A DNA stretch of 64,000 nt from assembly GCA_945870425.1 (NCBI GenBank), contig CAMBSD010000010.1, forward strand, positions 37,433 to 101,432. The letters run 5' to 3'. The notes under the pieces are model-generated. The model was not told the DNA's origin. It did no database searches and saw nothing but the letters and a program-made list of their open reading frames with translations. How positions within the stretch are numbered: the stretch's first letter is position 1; each line of letters begins with the position of its first letter. Below are positions 60,820-64,000 of the stretch, piece by piece. The translations under genes and the position numbers were made by a program. The stretch is from Chitinophaga pinensis. Its GTDB lineage: Bacteria; Bacteroidota; Bacteroidia; UKL13-3.

Positions 60820-63800
60820 CTAGTTTAGCCTTGTCATTTTGATGGTTTTAGTATCACCGTTCGATTCAACTCTAACAAAGTATATACCAGCTGCTAAGCC
60901 ATCTAGGTTTTCAACTTTGTAAATACCTTCACCTTGATTAGCCAAAAACGAGCTTTTGTGAACCAATTGACCACGTATATCAAAAATATTTACATTTACA
61001 ATGCTCTCTGATTTAGCCGTAATATTGATATTGATATCGCTAATGAAAGGATTAGGGTATGATTCGATATGATCTTCAGCTTCCAAATTATCAGTATTAA
61101 CTGAAACGATATCACTGTATGTGAATTTACCATTCAAATCAACTTGTTTCAATCTGTAATATATAACTGATGCATGATTAATAGAAAATGCATTGTCATC
61201 ACTTACAACATAATTATGTAACACTGATGAATTCACGGCTCCTTTAACAAAATTGATTTTGCTAAAAGTTCTACCATTAAACGATCTTTCAACTTCAAAT
61301 CCTTTGTTATTAATCTCGGTGCTGGTTGTCCAACTGATAACAGCATTACCATTGATGTTTTTAGCTGATAAGCTAACAAGTGTAACGGAAAGTGTATTGA
61401 ACAAGGTATCTCCGCCAACCCCAAAATTGCCATAGCCAGCCAAGCCAGTTCTATTTAAAACAGGTGCATTGTTTGAACCCGTAGTTGTTACATGTGTGCC
61501 TTCTAATGTCCATTGGTTAATGGTTGACAAACGCTTTAATATAACCAATGTCGAGTAATCTTGCACCCCAGTAAATCCTTGTGCTGTAAGGGCAACATTA
61601 TAGATTCCTCCAGTCAATCCACTAGAAGCTGCGAAATTCCAATAGCCATTTATAGCAGTACGTTTTAATACAATGCTACCTTCTGTTAAAGGTAAACCAA
61701 AACTACTAGGAGTTGTGCTAACAAACTGACCAGTTAACATACCTGATAAGCTTGGCGCTGCGGTATAGGTGAAGCTTACACTTCGGCTATTTGCGCCTAA
61801 AGATAATGGGAAGCTGATGCTGTTATTTGCTGATTTAACCCATCTACGTAAAATACCTTCAACAGAGCCTATTCCAGTTAACACCCCAGTGGTATTGGTG
61901 TCTATACCCACTGAGAAAATAACATTATTACCTGCAATCAATTTACCACTTATTAAATTTAATGAGTCGAAGCCACCAAATACTGTGTTGCTTACTGAAC
62001 TTAAAGTAACATTGGTATTGTTGCTTACTGTAACCGAAGATATGATCTGGTTTGTAAGGTTTGTAACTGTGATATTTCCTCCATTATTGAATACCAATTT
62101 ATCGGATAAACTAGGATTGGTTCTGCTTGGTGTCCAATTGCTTGCAACAGCAAAGTCACCTGATCCCATTTGATTCCAATTATAAACATTAGCAGCAGCA
62201 GCAGGTAGAATATTAATAACATAATCTTCTGTTTCTCCATATGTAAAACTGCCATTTGGGCTAATATTGGTTACGTTAAATGCGCTGATAACCCTCATTC
62301 TTGTTGCACCTATACTTGCATTAATAGGAGCAAAGAAGTTGAAAGTAGCTAGAGACGGAGCTGAGCCAATATTGGTAAACTCACCTAGTTTTTCAGTTGA
62401 AGCATAAACTCCATCATTATTGAAGTCAATCCAAGCAGCGATATTATTTCCTGCAAAAGTACCTGGTGTGACAAGTAATGTGTTGCTGCTACCACAATTG
62501 ATATTGGTTGATAAATTATTATAGTAGGTTACATAAGGAGCAGGAGAACCTGCAGTTGTGTTATTAATACTGCCTAACTGAATATTGCTAATATAAATTC
62601 CAATCTGTGTTCCATTTGAATAGGTCGGAGAAACATAATTTGACTTTATGATGCGGTTTCCTGAAGGAGCAATAAAACTGGGTGTTTGAGCTATACCATT
62701 TAAAGTTAATGAAGAAATTTCTGCATCAACTATATTTCCAATTGTGGCTGTAGCATTTATATCATATGTAATCCAGAAATAGTTTGTTCCGTTACTTAGA
62801 TTGGTAATTCCTGCAATAGATTGAGTTGCACTTGGTGCACTAACTGTTGTTCCAAATTGTGTATTTGCAACAAACGAATTACTGTTTCCGGTATACCACA
62901 CTTTTAGATTTGAAATGTCAGATAGCGAACTGGTTCCAGTGGTACTAACATCAATATTTGATAAAATGATTGGTGAGCCAATGGCTGAAGTAACAACTTG
63001 TAATCCTATAATTTGGTTGTTGGTTGAACTTCTTTCAACTTTGGTCGTTGCAGTTTGAGTAGTGGTGGAACTTATATATGTCATAGGTGCATCTATTAGG
63101 CGAGCACCTAATGGGTTATTATTTGAAGGTATTCTGTATTGACCCAAAATATAAATACTATCTATTCTTGCATCCAATAAATTACCTAAAGTAGCTCCTG
63201 TAGCAAGATCATAAGCCAACCAATAGTTATTGGTATCACTTAGGCTAGTTAATAGGGTGTCATTTAATCCAGTAAAACTGAATTGTCCTGAAGGCGATAA
63301 TATAGTAGATAATAATTTTCCAGTTGAAAATGTGTTAGAATTCCCTGTTGCATATAATTTGGCAGAACTAATATTGGAAATATTGGTTGTTCCTATTGTA
63401 TTGAAGGCAAATTCTGTAACTAATCCAACACCACAACCTGAAGCTTTAATAGGTATTCTTAATATGCTAATATCCGATGCACCCGGAGCAATCGCTGCAG
63501 TTAATTGAGTTGCACTACTACCGATATAGGCCAATGGATTATCAATAATATTTATTAAATAATCTTCAGTTTCACCAAAGCCATAAGTGCCACAACTAGC
63601 TGCTCCAACATTGTTAGCATAAACAACCCTCATTCTTGTTTCACCTAAATTAGCAATACAAGGAATAGTGATACTACCTCCTAGCACTAAATTAGCAGTA
63701 GCAGTGCCAAATGCAGAAGTATATATATTTTCACCTACATCTAAGAAATCACCATCTTGGTTATAGTCAATAAATACAGCAACATTTCCTCCAAAAAATC

Positions 63801-64000
63801 CACCACAGGTATTTATAGTTATGCCTAAATTATAAGGGAGGCCTTTCGTGAAACTTACCGGAGTAAGTGCTGTATAATTAGAATACAATTGATTAACCGA
63901 ACCATTTCCAGGTGCTGTAGTTGAACAATCTGATGTATTATTCAAAGCTCCAAACTGAACACCAAAAATTTCTTCGTCACCGGTATTTGTAGCACTTGAT
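60820..64000 (-). CDS. Giant GEVED-domain surface protein with T9SS type A tail, 5' truncated
   Basis: The frame stays open to the window edge, so the real start is outside; about 1060 residues are visible. Two GEVED domains are seen (one at the visible N-terminus, one ~450 residues later), each with Asp-Tyr/Phe-Asn-x-Asp-Gly and ending Gly-Glu-Thr-Glu-Asp-Tyr. Between them lie two BNR-associated beta-domains with repeated Asn-Tyr-Trp/Phe-Tyr-Asp segments. Then come a low-complexity beta region and a T9SS type A tail starting Tyr-Pro-Asn-Pro-Phe and containing Gly-Ile-Tyr-Phe-Val-Arg. Probably a surface-anchored binding or adhesion protein; no catalytic site is visible. Confidence 0.85.
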   Translation of the reverse strand, partial: SSATNTGDEEIFGVQFGALNNTSDCSTTAPGNGSVNQLYSNYTALTPVSFTKGLPYNLGITINTCGGFFGGNVAVFIDYNQDGDFLDVGENIYTSAFGTATANLVLGGSITIPCIANLGETRMRVVYANNVGAASCGTYGFGETEDYLINIIDNPLAYIGSSATQLTAAIAPGASDISILRIPIKASGCGVGLVTEFAFNTIGTTNISNISSAKLYATGNSNTFSTGKLLSTILSPSGQFSFTGLNDTLLTSLSDTNNYWLAYDLATGATLGNLLDARIDSIYILGQYRIPSNNNPLGARLIDAPMTYISSTTTQTATTKVERSSTNNQIIGLQVVTSAIGSPIILSNIDVSTTGTSSLSDISNLKVWYTGNSNSFVANTQFGTTVSAPSATQSIAGITNLSNGTNYFWITYDINATATIGNIVDAEISSLTLNGIAQTPSFIAPSGNRIIKSNYVSPTYSNGTQIGIYISNIQLGSINNTTAGSPAPYVTYYNNLSTNINCGSSNTLLVTPGTFAGNNIAAWIDFNNDGVYASTEKLGEFTNIGSAPSLATFNFFAPINASIGATRMRVISAFNVTNISPNGSFTYGETEDYVINILPAAAANVYNWNQMGSGDFAVASNWTPSRTNPSLSDKLVFNNGGNITVTNLTNQIISSVTVSNNTNVTLSSVSNTVFGGFDSLNLISGKLIAGNNVIFSVGIDTNTTGVLTGIGSVEGILRRWVKSANNSISFPLSLGANSRSVSFTYTAAPSLSGMLTGQFVSTTPSSFGLPLTEGSIVLKRTAINGYWNFAASSGLTGGIYNVALTAQGFTGVQDYSTLVILKRLSTINQWTLEGTHVTTTGSNNAPVLNRTGLAGYGNFGVGGDTLFNTLSVTLVSLSAKNINGNAVISWTTSTEINNKGFEVERSFNGRTFSKINFVKGAVNSSVLHNYVVSDDNAFSINHASVIYYRLKQVDLNGKFTYSDIVSVNTDNLEAEDHIESYPNPFISDININITAKSESIVNVNIFDIRGQLVHKSSFLANQGEGIYKVENLDGLAAGIYFVRVESNGDTKTIKMTRLN

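Overview
The window looks like chromosomal DNA from an AT-rich member of the Bacteroidota. The evidence is direct: several secreted proteins end in type IX secretion (T9SS) sorting domains, and there are TonB-dependent receptors with N-terminal carboxypeptidase-like domains, a PorV/PorQ-family barrel, the long form of PurF, and promoter-like TAnnTTTG boxes instead of strong Shine-Dalgarno sites. I cannot place it to genus. The first gene (lipid A deacylase-like) and the last gene (GEVED/T9SS surface protein) run off the two ends.

Layout. 1-1.8 kb: partial PagL-like hydrolase and a D-2-hydroxyacid dehydrogenase. 1.9-10.8 kb: tight three-gene surface module (large TonB-type receptor, 1308-residue T9SS-type protein, PorV/PorQ-family barrel) closed by a strong terminator. 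10.9-11.7 kb: greA and a HIT hydrolase. 11.7-16.4 kb: minus-strand pair with a giant BNR/PKD/FN3 protein ending in dockerin-like repeats. 16.6-19.4 kb: PhnA-like protein, a transposase remnant with REP-like palindromes, and a von Willebrand A membrane protein. 19.5-22.6 kb: probable copper-related trio (HYC_CC_PP-like protein, secreted HMA protein, TonB receptor). 22.6-31.6 kb: T9SS protein, ettA, alkB, corA, a secreted NodB-type deacetylase and the pyruvate dehydrogenase E2 gene. 31.9-36.6 kb: a complete-looking B12-uptake operon on the minus strand, led by a cobalamin riboswitch. 37.1-40.7 kb: thioredoxin-like protein, purF, lptB, VF530 protein. 40.9-46.7 kb: operon of GH20 hexosaminidase, Tat-lipoprotein glycosylasparaginase, CutC and GH2 beta-mannosidase, consistent with dismantling the core of N-glycans. 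47.2-50.7 kb: DEAD-like helicase, small membrane protein, lpdA, rplS. 50.8-55.2 kb: a mpl / OsmC / ABC-permease segment framed by two inverted ~230-bp repeat copies. 55.4-64 kb: TPR membrane protein, outer-membrane barrel, bifunctional ftcD and the truncated GEVED protein.

The genes support a surface-oriented, polymer-scavenging life: T9SS export, TonB uptake of B12 and probably copper, and glycoprotein glycan breakdown, mixed with housekeeping functions. I found no tRNA, rRNA, CRISPR array, prophage or obviously new defence system. The most unusual items are non-coding: the inverted repeat pair around 50.8-55.2 kb, a long GC-rich nested hairpin at 51.1 kb, and the transposase remnant with its REP-like palindromes at 17 kb. 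In coding DNA, the most interesting point is a Cys-rich DUF5522 gene translationally coupled to the B12-binding lipoprotein gene.
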